From positions 30,890,914 to 30,954,913 of the forward strand of contig NC_016132.3 of NCBI RefSeq assembly GCF_000005505.3: 64,000 bases of DNA, in the 5' to 3' direction. The notes below the pieces were generated by a model. That model saw nothing but the letters and a program-made list of their open reading frames with translations. It did not search any database and had not been told where the DNA came from. Below are positions 40,265 through 50,151 of this stretch, piece by piece. Positions within the stretch are counted from its first letter, which is position 1. Each line of letters starts with the position of its first letter. Made by a program: the position numbers and the translations under genes. The DNA is from Brachypodium distachyon. Its lineage: Eukaryota; Streptophyta; Magnoliopsida; Poales; Poaceae.

Positions 40265-41700
40265 AACGGTGGCACCTTACCCACGAGTGATGCTGGGGCA
40301 GCGTGCCTCTTTAAGCTAGCATAGCGGGGCAAGGCACGATTGTAATCCGCTAGCAAAGTTGAATAAGGATAAGCGTTGCATTGGTAAATATTGTGCTTTG
40401 CTATTTGTGAATGCTTCTGTCTCCTGCTCTAGGTGCACAGAATTGTCTCCTCATCCTTGGCTATGAGCAAGGGACTGCCGGAACCCCGAAAACAAAGCTC
40501 GTTAACGGGACGCCCCGGAACGAGGCCTAGCAGTTGCCGGACCCGTCCGCAACGTGCTACATGCCAGCGAGGCACCGTGGAAATGTAAAGATGCTCACAA
40601 CCAGGTTTGAGGTTGACTCTTCTGTGCCCAAGGGCTGGGAGGGTAGAGGTTATCCAGTTTATACTGTTTTTCGTACATTTCAAAAAAAGTGTTGTGTACC
40701 TTGGGCACTGTAGGAATCTGACATGCAGGATAAAGATGAGGCGAAGGCACACTGTGATGCTCGTGGGGTGGTCACGGGTGTCGTCGTCTTGCCAGTAAGT
40801 TGTACATATATGGCAATTACTTCGAGGCGTGATGCAGGAAACTGAGATAGGGCCAGTGCCTCCACGCGGCGGCTGGTGGTCCCGGGCATGTGGAGGCAAG
40901 AGCAGCGCTTTGGCTATTTAAGGAGACCAGGGCAAGTGCAACACCAGCAACGGGCAAGAAGGCAAGAGATGTCGCAGAGAGGCGATGGTGGTGCATCCCT
41001 CTGCGCTTGTCGCTGAGGGTGTTCCCACAATCGTGGCCCTGCCACATCTCTTACGAAATGACACCAGAAATGGCGATGAGACAAGCGAGAGGCGTCGTAA
41101 AGGCGTGGTGGTGGTGCATGCCTCCGCGGCTCCGAAGGTGCTGCTGGAGGGTGCACTGCCACCGCGTCCTTGCCACGGCTCACAACAAGGTGCAACAAGT
41201 CCAGAAAGGACGGGAAGCTAAGTTTCTCATTTTGGGTCCTTGGTTTTTCCCTTCGGTAACACTGGTTTGCTGGGGTAAGCTCGGACCCCGTGTTGCCGGA
41301 GCGCAGGAAGGACGCTTGCGGGGTGAGCACGCCCCCCACTCGTGGCTCGCGGGTCCGTCCCGGAGGCGTGTGCGCTGGGGTAGTTAACCCGCAGGTAGAG
41401 TGACTAGCCGCTGCTGTTTGATCCTAGGTCGACACCGCGGGTCCATCCCGGGTCCCTAGTCTGGCCCAGCACGTAGTTGGCAAGTCCCCGGGTACGCAAG
41501 GCTAAAACACGAGAAGAACAGAGCCCCTCCCCGGCAGGCTAGTCTTAGGCAAAGAAGCAAGTAAAAATAGCATCAGATATATATTGAAGCTTGAGCAAAC
41601 CGAGTTAACGAGTAACACTGATAATGACAAGGGAAAGCTAACATAAAAAAAGTTCTAAGGCGCCACGCGCCACTTGTAGGAAAATAAAAACAATAGGAAA
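40265..41700. other. Non-coding region between pol and antisense gene of C
   Basis: No recognisable coding sequence. It contains the internal TATA-like site at 40,915 and a conserved block at about 41,280-41,500 (GGCTCGCGGGTCCGTCCC, GGGTCCCTAGTCTGG) that corresponds, on the opposite strand, to the duplicated block of A at 399-990. D has the same parts in the same order, shortened at its left end. Confidence 0.6.
40915..40923 (+). promoter_or_regulatory. Internal TATA-like box downstream of pol in C
   Basis: TATTTAAGG preceded by a segment conserved with D (GATAGGGCCAGTGCCTCCAC, CATGTGGAGGCAAG). Same strand as gag-pol. A has TATAAAAGG in the matching region. A candidate second promoter inside the element. 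Confidence 0.4.
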
Positions 41701-43570
41701 CTACGCGGGAGGTGCTCCCGGGGCGGCTGCATCGGTGTCAGGTGCATCCTCGGCATCGGGGGCTTCTCTGGCAACCTCCTCAGCAGCGGCTTCGTCTTCG
41801 TCGACCTTGCCCTGCATCCGCGCCACCATCTCGTCCACGACGTCTAGCACCGCTTCCCGGTGGATCTTGGCTTCTTCTTCGTCCGACCAGGCGTCGAAGA
41901 CCCACTCGAACGGGAAGTCGGGATGGGTAGAGTGGACCCGGGTGAGAATTTGCCCAGCGCCCTGCTCGGCCGCAAGGCCGACTTGTCGGTCCCCGAAGGC
42001 CGTGACGCAGCTCTGCAGGCCGCTCAGCCGGCAGACGAAGTCTGCGAAGAACGAAGTAAAGCTCCCCATGTCTGCCCCATCGAAGGAAGCCATAGGGATG
42101 TCGAACCCCTGCAGCGCCTCCACCGCCAAGTCCGCCAGTTTCTTCAGCCTGGCCACCTCCCCGGTCCTGCGGGTGCACGCGCCGCGAGCCTCCTGGGCCT
42201 ACAGCTTGTGCTCGCGGCACTCGGACTTTGCCTACCGATCTCTGACGCCTTCTTGGTGTTGTCGTCGTCGATCAGCCGGAGTTCCTGCCGCCCCGTGGCA
42301 AGCTCGCCCTGAAGGGACGAGCTGGCATCTTGGGCGGCTTTGAGCTGCCCCGCAAGCTCGCGCTCCTGGGAGCGGGCCGGGTCCTGCAGCTCCTTCTCCC
42401 GGTACGCTGAGGCTTCGGCTGCTGTTGCAGCCGCCGTCTCCAACTCTCCGACCTCACGGCAGAGGCGTTAGATCTCCAGGTAGTAGCCGGACAGTAAGTC
42501 CATCTTCTCCCGATGACGCCCTTGGAACGAGTCTAGAGCCACCTTGTGCTCCTCCTCGCTCTTGGCGTGTGTGGCCTTTACCACCTCGAGCTCCCGCTGG
42601 TGCTCTTGCTGGAGATCCCACAGCTGCGGGAGGACCTGCGCCTTCGGCACCCCATTGCACAGCAGGCGTTGCCCCGTCTTGCCGCGCCTGCTAGAGCTCC
42701 TCCCGGAGCCGTTGCAGCTCGGTGCGCTACTCCTCCGCCTCCCGTCACGCTGCGCCCAGTTCCGCAACTACGCGGACGTGGTGCAGCTGCGCGTCGTTGA
42801 AGAAATCGACGACTATCCGCTGCTGCTGCTACTGGATGTTGTCAATCACTTGGTGTCCCTGCTGGAACACGCTGGGGTCGAAGGTGATCCAGCCCCAAGT
42901 CCGCTCGGCAAGCTCCCCTGCTCCCGAGCTGAAGGCGGCTCCGGTGGAGGAGGAGGAGGGCCCCGCCGCGACCGTCTGCGACCCCGAGGGCGCGTCGGGA
43001 TTTAATGGTGTGCCCCCGGCCTGGGCGAGCCCCGCTGCTCCCTGCTCGTCCGAAGGGGCGAGCTGGGGGCTCGGGGGCTTCTCCAGGGCACCGCCGCCCG
43101 CTCCGGTTAGCAGAGGCTGCTCCGTGTCACCCGCCTCAGACGGCGCCCCCTGCGTGGTGTCACTTGTGGCAGCAGTCACAGCCTCGGCAGGTGCCGTGAC
43201 CGATTCCTGGAGAGCTCCGACGGAGGCAACTTCCGTCGGAGCATCATCGTTGACCTCGCCAGTGAGGTCAATTACCCGCACCTCTAGTGCGGGCGGAGCT
43301 GGAACCCCTCCGGCAGCTGCACGAACGGCACCTGCGTCAAGCATGGCGCTTGGCGCGAATAGGTAAAGGAAGTGTTCGAACTTGCACGTACCTACCGCCG
43401 GGCCGGTACCCTGCGAGCTCGAATCGGGGACCCTTGGGTCCCCATCGGCCGCTGCCGCCGTCACAACCGCTGCGTCAGCGGCATCTTGGTCGCCGCCGCC
43501 CGGTGCCGAGCGAGGCTTCTTGGTTGGGGCTGCCGGCGACGTGCTGGTCTGCCCCCTCTTCCTCGACGAA

Positions 43571-43650
43571 CTAGAAAGCGCAAAAGTAGATTAGTTAGGC
43601 ACAAAATAATTTTGTGATATCAAAGCTGTTCAGGACAACATTGGACTTAC
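43571..43650 (-). other. Intron in the antisense gene of C (80 nt)
   Basis: The donor is GTAAGT after a Lys-Pro-Ala-Gly exon end and the acceptor is TTTCTAG before the Ser-Ser-Arg-Lys-Arg-Gly exon. D has a 78 nt GT-AG intron at the same position (57,067-57,144), although the intron bodies differ. GT-AG ends on the minus strand confirm the antisense direction. Confidence 0.72.
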
Positions 43651-44186
43651 CCCGCCGGTTTGACCTTGAGCACCCTGTCCGCCAGGATGCTCCTCACCGG
43701 AGGGCCGCTTCGCGCGGGGGGAGCTGTCGGAGTCGCCGGGGTGGTCGAGGCGGCTACTGCGGCCGCGCCACTGCCGCCGGAGGCCCCAGCCCCCGCGTCG
43801 CCGTGAGGCTCCTGGAGATGCGGGCTTGCCTCCCGCCTGCCCGCCCGATCCGCCACGGACCGCCTCACCAGGGGGACGTTGTCTTCCTCGTCATCCTCTT
43901 CTGGCGCGACTTCGCCGGCTACCAGGGGAACATCGTTGTCGCCGTCATCATCGCTGAGGTCTACTCCGACGCCCAGCGAGGAGTCATCAGAGTCTGAGCC
44001 CTCTGCCTTGGTGGAGACCTGGCCTTGGCCCCCTTTCCCCGAGTCGGCAGCCGACTCCTTGCCCTTCTGGGGCCTGGGCTGCAGGGGGGAGGGTTGCACC
44101 GAGGGGTCCTCCACGATCCCCCACTCGTCGTAGAGTGGGAGATCCCGGGCTCCCGGGTTCGGGATCCTGGCGTGGAGTGGGTGCGC

Positions 44187-45101
44187 TTAGAGCGGGAGCA
44201 GCCGGTAAGGTTCGTCCTCGCCGGTGATACTCTTCACCCAGAACTGCACTTCCTCCGGGAGAAGGTCTGTGCGCTGCAGCCGGGTCCAGTCGCCGGCTCC
44301 GGTGTACATCCACACCGGATGCGAGCGCCGCTGCAGGTAGGCCACGCGCCTCCCGATGAAGTGGTGCGCCACATCCGTGTCCGTGAGCCCAGCCTCACGG
44401 AGCGCCTTCATTTTCGCACATATTGGGGCCAGCTCCTCGTCCTTCTCGTCGTGGAGCGTCCAGTCCTTAGAGCCCTTCGGAGGCCTGAGGGGCTCCTCGT
44501 GGAACTCCTGGAGCTCGTCGGTGCGCACCCAGCACCAGTCGCGGCGCAATTCGTGCTCGACCTTTTTCTTCCCCAGCTCGATGAATTCCGATTTGATCCT
44601 GTCGCGGAATCGGAACACTACCCCCGAGGACAGGGGAGCCTTCTTCTCCACCCTCGGGTAGTAGTAGTGGCGGAATAGCGCCACCAACGGCATCACCCCC
44701 ACGAACGCTTCATAGAGGTGTTGGAAAACAGCCAATGTGAAGAACGACGTGGGGTGAAGCTGCGCCATGATGAGCCCGTAGGTCTCCATGATGGCTGAAA
44801 GGAAGTAGGAGTGCAGCATCACAAACCCGGCAAGGATGAACCTCCCGAAGATCCAGAAGTAGTGCTCGTCGCGCTGCGCACCGACGGGGAGGACCCGCGT
44901 CGGCCCGTGCTCATGGTTCTTGGTGGCCAACGCCAAGACCAGCTTGTCGACTCCCTCTCCGTTGTACCCGGGGGAGAAGAAAGCGAACTTAGCTCGCATT
45001 TCGTCATCCTTCCGGGCTCTGTCCGACAGCTCCTTCTTGCCGGCCTTTTTGTGCTTTTCCCCTACGCTCCCCTTTGGACGGTTCTGGCCCTTGGAACACA
45101 T
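44187..45101 (-). CDS. First exon of C antisense gene: PF04195-like domain (open fragment)
   Basis: A 304-codon open stretch starting MCSKGQNRPKG (D starts MSSKGQNRPKG). It has a basic N-terminus (KHKKAGKKELSDRARKD), then a hydrophobic helical domain (FGRFILAGFVMLHSYFLSAI, FFTLAVFQHLYEAFVGVMPL, ALFRHYYYPR). FRFRDRIKSEFIEL, RRDWCWVRTDELQEFHEE and EVQFWVKSITGEDEPYRLLP follow. The arrangement is that of plant proteins listed as putative gypsy-type transposon (PF04195). It stops at 44,187-44,189, where D has a Glu codon in the same frame followed by matching protein (AHPLHA), so the stop is a point mutation in C. No enzyme motif recognised. Confidence 0.75.
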   Translation of the reverse strand: MCSKGQNRPKGSVGEKHKKAGKKELSDRARKDDEMRAKFAFFSPGYNGEGVDKLVLALATKNHEHGPTRVLPVGAQRDEHYFWIFGRFILAGFVMLHSYFLSAIMETYGLIMAQLHPTSFFTLAVFQHLYEAFVGVMPLVALFRHYYYPRVEKKAPLSSGVVFRFRDRIKSEFIELGKKKVEHELRRDWCWVRTDELQEFHEEPLRPPKGSKDWTLHDEKDEELAPICAKMKALREAGLTDTDVAHHFIGRRVAYLQRRSHPVWMYTGAGDWTRLQRTDLLPEEVQFWVKSITGEDEPYRLLPL

Positions 45102-45518
45102 TGGCGGACATGGAGAGGAGATTTGGTCGGAGTTGGGGCGCGGGGAGCTTGGGAGGAGGCAATGACAGGAGCGAGAGACAATGGGGAGTGCCCGCCGCTG
45201 GCCTTGGTTCTTTATTGAGGCTGGCGAACTGCAACGAACACCCCCACGATCAGCAATAAAGAGCCCTAAAAAATTGGTGATTAAGAGGGGGTGCGCAACG
45301 TGGCCTTAACTCTTGGGTTTTTATGGGGGATAAGGCACGAAATCGTGCGTCCGACTGTTCCGCTCGGAGGAGTGGAACTATAAATGCGGCCCACGACATC
45401 GGGTGTCAAGGGGTTTCCCCCTTGGGACCCACGCATCGGATAGGGCGTAGCCCGGCAACCGACCGAGGATAGCACTTGCTGGAAGCTTCAAGGCTGCCAG
45501 CCCACGCCCGGGGGCTAC
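45102..45518. other. Leader of the antisense gene and PPT of C
   Basis: No coding sequence. The purine-rich CCCGGGGGCTAC at 45,507-45,518 immediately before LTR2 is the likely polypurine tract. D has CCGGGGGCTAC at the same place. Any promoter for the antisense gene must lie here or in the LTR. I did not find a convincing TATA on the minus strand. Confidence 0.5.
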
Positions 45519-46335
45519 TGTCGTACCAGTGGCCCACGGGGTCCCACTGATACGGGACGCGTGGGTCGCCAGCGACGAAGCCCCGTCAGGAAGGCCACCC
45601 AGGAAGCGGCGAGTCCGGGAAGCTTGCGTCGAGGAGACGGCCTTTGGCGAAGTTAAAGCTAAGGGCCAAGTACAAGATGCTCCCGGGAAGCCGAAGGAAC
45701 GCCTCCCGGCAACTAGCAGGTGCGCTCGCCGGGAGGGTGCACCCCAGCAACCCGCGCTCGGGCATGCAGGCGGGACCCGCAGAACAGTGAAGACAGGACA
45801 AGACGGTGGCATTTAATGCAACGACAGGAGTCTTATCGGCAGGCCTAGTCTTGCTGAACAAGGCTAGGGCAACTACCCTGCGAACCGTTTTTCTACCGTG
45901 TACAGCAGACAGGGCGCTGCATGGCGTCCAGCGTGGATCAACCAAAGTGTATTCCGTGTGGCTGTGACACGCGTCTAGGCAACGTGTCACGCTGCATGCA
46001 TTGGCACCTCTGGTATCCCCTTGTCTATTAAAGGAGGACCAATGCCACCGGTCAAAGGGTTCCAACCCGAGTGATTAGAACATAGGACAGCGTTCACCTA
46101 TGTAGCCAACCCGGGAATCCCCCGGGTGATCTGTACGCGCTCAAACTTGTGAATACAACTCAAAGCAGGACGTAGGGTATTACACCTCCGGGTGGCCCGA
46201 ACCTGGGTAAAAACTCTTGTGTCTACACTTCGTGTCTATCGCCACGCCGGCGATCGCTGGAATGATCACCTCGCCCTCCACCCAACCAAAAAGAGGGTGC
46301 TCGGCATCCCCGGTGCCGGAGAACGTGCTCCGACA
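45519..46335 (+). repeat. 3' LTR of C (817 bp)
   Basis: It starts TGTCGTACCAGTGGCCCACG and ends GTGCTCCGACA at 46,335. TATA-like TATTAAAGG lies at 46,026-46,034. The following 95 bp repeat the LTR ending a second time (AATCGCC...CTCCGACA), which is explained as the tail of D's LTR. Confidence 0.82.
46026..46034 (+). promoter_or_regulatory. LTR TATA-like box, element C 3' LTR
   Basis: TATTAAAGG after CCCCTTGTC, with one base changed relative to TATAAAAGG in D's 3' LTR. Confidence 0.5.
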
Positions 46336-46430
46336 AATCGCCTTCGCCCTCCACCAAACAAAAAAGGGGGTGCTCGGCATCCCCGGTCCCGGAGACCCGT
46401 GCTCCGGTGCTGGAGACCTGTGCTCCGACA
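46336..46430 (+). repeat. 5' LTR of D, right part (95 bp)
   Basis: AATCGCCTTCGCCCTCCACC through CTCCGACA matches the last part of D's 3' LTR (59,786-59,859) with a short extra repeat of GTGCTCCGGTGCTGGAGACC. It is followed at once by D's primer site. It begins exactly where C's LTR ends. Confidence 0.8.
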
Positions 46431-46432
46431 TC

Positions 46433-46452
46433 TGGCGCGCCAGGTTGGGGGG
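46433..46452 (+). other. Primer-binding site of element D
   Basis: TGGCGCGCCAGGTTGGGGGG lies two bases after the LTR end, equivalent to the A and B sites. Confidence 0.7.
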
Positions 46453-46538
46453 CGTGCAGAGATCTTCGGGTGACCTCCTGTGTCATCGTCTTCACCATCG
46501 GCTTCTTCATCATTGACATCGTCCACGACTAGCTCGCC

Positions 46539-47480
46539 ATGCCACCCAAGAAGGCGGACGAGCCCTGGGTCGATTTGCGCGACACCCTCGCCATGCACCC
46601 TCGATCCCACGACGCCGCACATGCGTCGCAAGGTCAAGGGTACCGGGGGTACCCTCCACGGCAGCAGCAGCAGCAACTGCATCTGCCACCCCCACCTCCT
46701 CGGCCGTCGACGGATAACCGTCCGAGGGGGCTGCGACGCCTAGCGTCGGAGCCAGCCGAGCGAGCGACCTCAACGTCGCACGTGCCAGCCAGCGAGCCCA
46801 CTCGCGGGCTGAGGACGCACAGCAATAGCTGCGCCACGACCACAGCGCGTCACGTGCGACGCCAACGGAGTCTCGGCCCTCACATCCATGGGCACCAGGC
46901 GACCGGGCAGATGGCAGCCGGTCGGAGATCTGACAGCCTCCCGCCCAAACCCCGGCTGAAGCCACCGCAAGGCACGCCGGTGCATGACGTGTGGAGTGCG
47001 GAGCTGGACGCATTCCTCGCGCTCACTGCCCAACAGCCGCAAGGTGAGGGCAGCCCGGCTGGTTCGAGCCGGAGACAGAACCCGGGACGTGGAGATGCGC
47101 CCCGTGTCTCGGGACATGGAGAGCACCCTCCACCATCGGGAGGACAAGGAGACGAGGATCCCGAGGGTTACTCGGACTCGTCACCGACCGTCATGCCGGG
47201 TGACGCGTGAGGCGTCCTGAACGCCCGCCAGGAGGAAGATCTCCGCCCGCGTCCAGAGGAGCAGGAAGACGCTCCCATGGGGGCCGGGGCGCAGCCAGCG
47301 CCGACAAGGGGGAACCCACGGGGGCTTGCGGTCAAGCCCGCGATGGCAAGGACCAGCCTCCCTGGGGACGTGACAAGCCTCGCGCCGAGCAGCGCGAGGA
47401 CGACTGCAGTGACGACGCCTGACGAGCCCGGCATCCAAGAGCCCCGCGATGTCGCCTGCATCCAGGGGGGAGCATACGCT
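46539..47480 (+). pseudogene. gag of element D with capsid core deleted
   Basis: It starts MPPKKADEPWVDLRDTLAMH at 46,539 and stays open to a TGA at 47,208-47,210 through a Pro/Gln-rich N-terminal region (RQQQQQLHLPPPPPRPSTDN). Shortly after, the text jumps from GCTCCCATGGGGG to CCGGGGCGCAGCC. In C these points are about 910 bp apart. The whole Retrotrans_gag core, the CPIH...C motif and the zinc knuckle are therefore missing. The remainder runs to the protease segment. D could not form particles without Gag from another copy. Confidence 0.82.
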
Positions 47481-47514
47481 CTCACGTCTCATGCCGTCGT
47501 GAAGTGGCTCACGT

Positions 47515-48261
47515 GTGAGGTCCGCGCCCTCCTCCCTAACGTGGAGGCGCAGCATGGTCGCATGTACTCCCTTGGGATCAGATGTACTCCCCCTCGTTGT
47601 GTCACCGATCATAAACAATGTGACAGTGACCAAGTTTCTGGTGGACAATGGGGCCAGCCTTAACCTCTTGTCCGCCAAGTTGGTGGAGAAGCTTCAGCTA
47701 CCCCTAGAGCAGATGAAGCCCACCGACCCGTTCCGGGGAATCAACCCCAGGGTGGTGCAGCCCTTGGGGCAAATCACGCTCCCGGTGACCTTCGGGTCCC
47801 GGGAGGCGTTTCGGACTGAGCATGTCGTTTTCGACGTAGCTCACGCCCCGTTGCCCTACAACGGGATTATTGGTCAGCCGGCGCTGATCAAGTTCATCGC
47901 GGCAACCCATTGCGCCTATGGCGTGATGACGATGCCATCAACGTACGGCGTAGTCTCCATCAAGTGCGACCTGAAGGACGCTGCTTGGTGCGTGAGCGAA
48001 GTCGTGAAGACCTCCGCAGTGGCGAATCTCGGCGACTATGACATTGCCGGAAACGAGGATCCACTTGCGGGTGAACAACCCGCACCGAAGAAGCCACGAG
48101 CCGCTCCCGTACAGGATGCCGGGGGCAGCTCTAGCTCCAGCCCGCGCGTTACCAAGGGCGCGAAGCTGAAGGAGGAGGGCACCAAGGTCAAGAAGGTGCC
48201 CCTGCATGCCGGCAACGAGGCACGCACCGTCTCCATCGGTGCAAGCCTCGGTGACAAATAG
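47515..48261 (+). CDS. Aspartic protease segment, element D (open fragment)
   Basis: A 248-codon open fragment with VTKFLVDNGASLNLLSAKLV (DNG active site kept) and PYNGIIGQPALIKFIAATH, then a Ser-rich linker and KVKKVPLHAGNE. The region usually upstream (RWSHVPITFS) is partly lost: after LLPNVEAQH the text goes to MYSLG/GSDVLPLVV. The frame ends at TAG 48,259-48,261 (context AAA-TAG-GAA), matching B and C. Confidence 0.84.
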   Translation: MRSAPSSLTWRRSMVACTPLGSDVLPLVVSPIINNVTVTKFLVDNGASLNLLSAKLVEKLQLPLEQMKPTDPFRGINPRVVQPLGQITLPVTFGSREAFRTEHVVFDVAHAPLPYNGIIGQPALIKFIAATHCAYGVMTMPSTYGVVSIKCDLKDAAWCVSEVVKTSAVANLGDYDIAGNEDPLAGEQPAPKKPRAAPVQDAGGSSSSSPRVTKGAKLKEEGTKVKKVPLHAGNEARTVSIGASLGDK

Positions 48262-49500
48262 GAAAGCGCCCTCCTCTCCTTCCTCCAGGAGAACTCTGAC
48301 GTGTTAGCTTGGGAGCCGTGGGATCTTCCCGGAGTCCCTAGGGAGGTGATCGAGCATCGGCTGGCGGTGCGACCAGACGCGCGGCACGTCAAGCAGAAGG
48401 TTCACCGGCAAGCACAAGAACGCAAAGACTTCATCCAGCAAGAAGTGGAGAAGCTCAAGAATGCCGGGGCCATCAAGGAAGTCTTGTACCCTACTTGGTT
48501 AGCAAATCCTGTTGTAGTCCTTAAAGCTGGAAATAAATTGAGCATGTCTGTAGATTTCACTGATCTCAATCGTGCATGTCCTAAGTACCCCTTCCCTGTA
48601 CCCCGAATCGATCAAATAGTAGATTCTACAGCAGGTTGTGAGTCTTTGTGCTTTCTGGATGCCTTCTCCGGCTACCATCAGATTAAGATGGCCGTCGAAG
48701 TTGAGGAGAAAACAGCGTTTATCACCCTGGCTGGCTGCTACCGTTATACGTGCATGCCTTTCGGGCTGAAGAACGCGGGCTCGACATTTCAGCGCGCCTT
48801 GCGTGAGTGTCTGGGACCTCAACTAGGACGGAATATCGAGGCCTACATGGACGATATCGTCGTCAAGTCGCGGCGTAGGGACTCGCTCGGTGGCGATCAA
48901 GCTCAAGCTTAACCCCGAGAAATGCACGTTCGGTGTGGACTCGGGGCACTTGCTGGGCTTCTTGGTGTCTCACAGGGGAATCGAAGCCAACCCATAGAAG
49001 ATCGAGGCGATCGAGAAGATGGAGGCACCCCGCAAGGTCAGAGACATCCAGCGCCTCAACGATTGCATTGCAGCGCTCGGGCGTTTCATCTCAAGCCTGG
49101 GCGAGCGAGCCCTGCCTTTCTTCAATGTGATGAAGAAGAAGGGCCCAATCAATTGGACCCCCGAGGCGGAAGTGGTGTTCCAGGACTTGAAGCCGTACCT
49201 GAAGTCGCCGCCAGTCCTTGTCGCCCCCAAGCCGGGCGAGCCGTTGCTGCTATACTTGATAGCGACGGACCACGTAGTGAGCTCTGTGCTCGTTGCAGAG
49301 AGGGAAGAACAAGTCCCAGGGGCTGAGACAGGAGGGCCGGGGGCTCCCGGCGAACTGGAGGAACCCCCAGCTACCACCTCTGCCCCTGGACCCGAGGGAC
49401 AGCCACGCAGGCTGCCCCCCGCAAGCGCGGCTAGTGCAGCATCCCATGTACTTCGTCAGCACGTTGTTGCGCGACGCCCGGGTACGGTACCTGCAGGTCT
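48262..49500 (+). pseudogene. Reverse transcriptase and first RNase H, element D
   Basis: Open from 48,262 to 48,912 with LPGVPREVIEHRLAV, LYPTWLANPVVV, VDFTDLNRACP, FLDAFSGYHQIKMA, CMPFGLKNAGSTFQRA and [16 protein letters not shown]. Just after this a deletion of about 38 bp (GCTCGGTGGC joined to GATCAAGCTC) shifts the frame. The connection and first RNase H resume at 49,019 ([29 protein letters not shown]) and shift again near 49,420. TAG replaces a codon at 48,997-48,999 and TAA falls at 49,501. Confidence 0.82.
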
Positions 49501-50151
49501 AAAAGCTTCTGCTTGGGATCCTGCTCGCTTCACGGAAGCTGCGCCATTACTTTCAGGCGCACAGCATCACGGTGGTGTCGGGGTTCTGCCTAGAGCGGGC
49601 CCTCGTTAACCGTAGAGGAAGAAGAGTGGACATCGATAGATGTAGAGGTAGAAGAGCCGGAACCAAGCCTTCCCGGCAGATTGGACGAAGGGTACTGGGT
49701 CATGTACTTCGACGGCGCCTTCTGCCTGCAGGGCGCCGGTGTCGGAGTGGTGATCGAGTCGCCCACTGGAGATCAGCTCAAGTTCGTGATACAGCTCGAC
49801 TTTCCCAACTCCACCAAGAACACAGCAGAGTACGAGGGGCTGCTGGCCAGGCTACGCGCGGCGATCGCCGTCGACATCAAGCGCCTGGTTGTTCGCGGGT
49901 ACTCCCAACTCGTGATCAACTAGGTAAACAAGGACTATGACTCCCAAATGGAAGTGTACGTGGAGGAAGTGCTAAAACGGGAGTCCAAGTTCAAGGGACT
50001 TCGGTTTGAGCACGTAAAGCGCAAGGACAACTTTGTTGCGGATGAACTGTCCAAATGGGCAGCGGAACGCAGCAAGGTGCCTCTTGGGGTGTTCGTACAG
50101 AGGCAGTCAAAGCCCTCTGTCGATCCCAAGACGGTTACCGGGGAAGCCCCT
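49501..50151 (+). pseudogene. Archaeal-type RNase H, element D
   Basis: KLRHYFQAH and CLERALVNR are followed by a deletion of about 145 bp (the [12 protein letters not shown] segment is gone). The second RNase H then follows: [38 protein letters not shown] with Tyr replacing the catalytic Asp, then TAG. After the stop come [15 protein letters not shown] and [13 protein letters not shown]. Solo LTR T3 cuts the linker at 50,152. Confidence 0.78.
50147..50151. repeat. Target-site duplication of T3, left (CCCCT)
   Basis: CCCCT precedes TGAAGCAACC and is repeated at 53,871-53,875. Removing T3 and one copy restores GAAGCCCCTCCGGCAACTCA, as in C at 38,941. Confidence 0.9.

Larger units (their letters stand above)
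41701..45101 (-). pseudogene. Antisense spliced gene of element C
   Basis: Read 45,101 to 41,701, opposite to gag-pol. Parts in order: N-terminal domain (see 44,187-45,101); an acidic Asp/Ser-rich region (SDSDDSSLGVGVDLSDDD); a GT-AG intron at 43,650-43,571 (80 bases, GTAAGT...TTCTAG); a Lys/Arg patch (SSRKRG, TKKPRSAPGGG); a probable second intron near 43,390-43,320; VRVIDLTGEVNDDAP (VIDLT at 43,261-43,275); a long coiled-coil-like region (LPQLWDLQQEHQRELEVVK, EKELQDPARSQERELAGQL); and a C-terminal domain with FPFEWVFDAWSDEEEAK and VVDEMVARMQGK. Broken by TAA at 44,187-44,189 and stops in the coiled coil. The product is unknown. An architectural or nuclear role is possible but unproven. Confidence 0.7.
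29131..46335 (+). mobile_element. Element C: Tat-type Ty3/gypsy nested in D's 5' LTR
   Basis: C spans LTR1 (only 29,131-29,340 left), T2 (inserted in LTR1), gag, protease, RT, RNase H, second RNase H, integrase, non-coding region, antisense gene, PPT and LTR2 (45,519-46,335). D's LTR resumes at 46,336 with AATCG, the sequence D's 3' LTR has at 59,786-59,790. AATCG is therefore the likely target-site duplication. Its left copy was lost in the deletion at 29,130. Confidence 0.8.
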
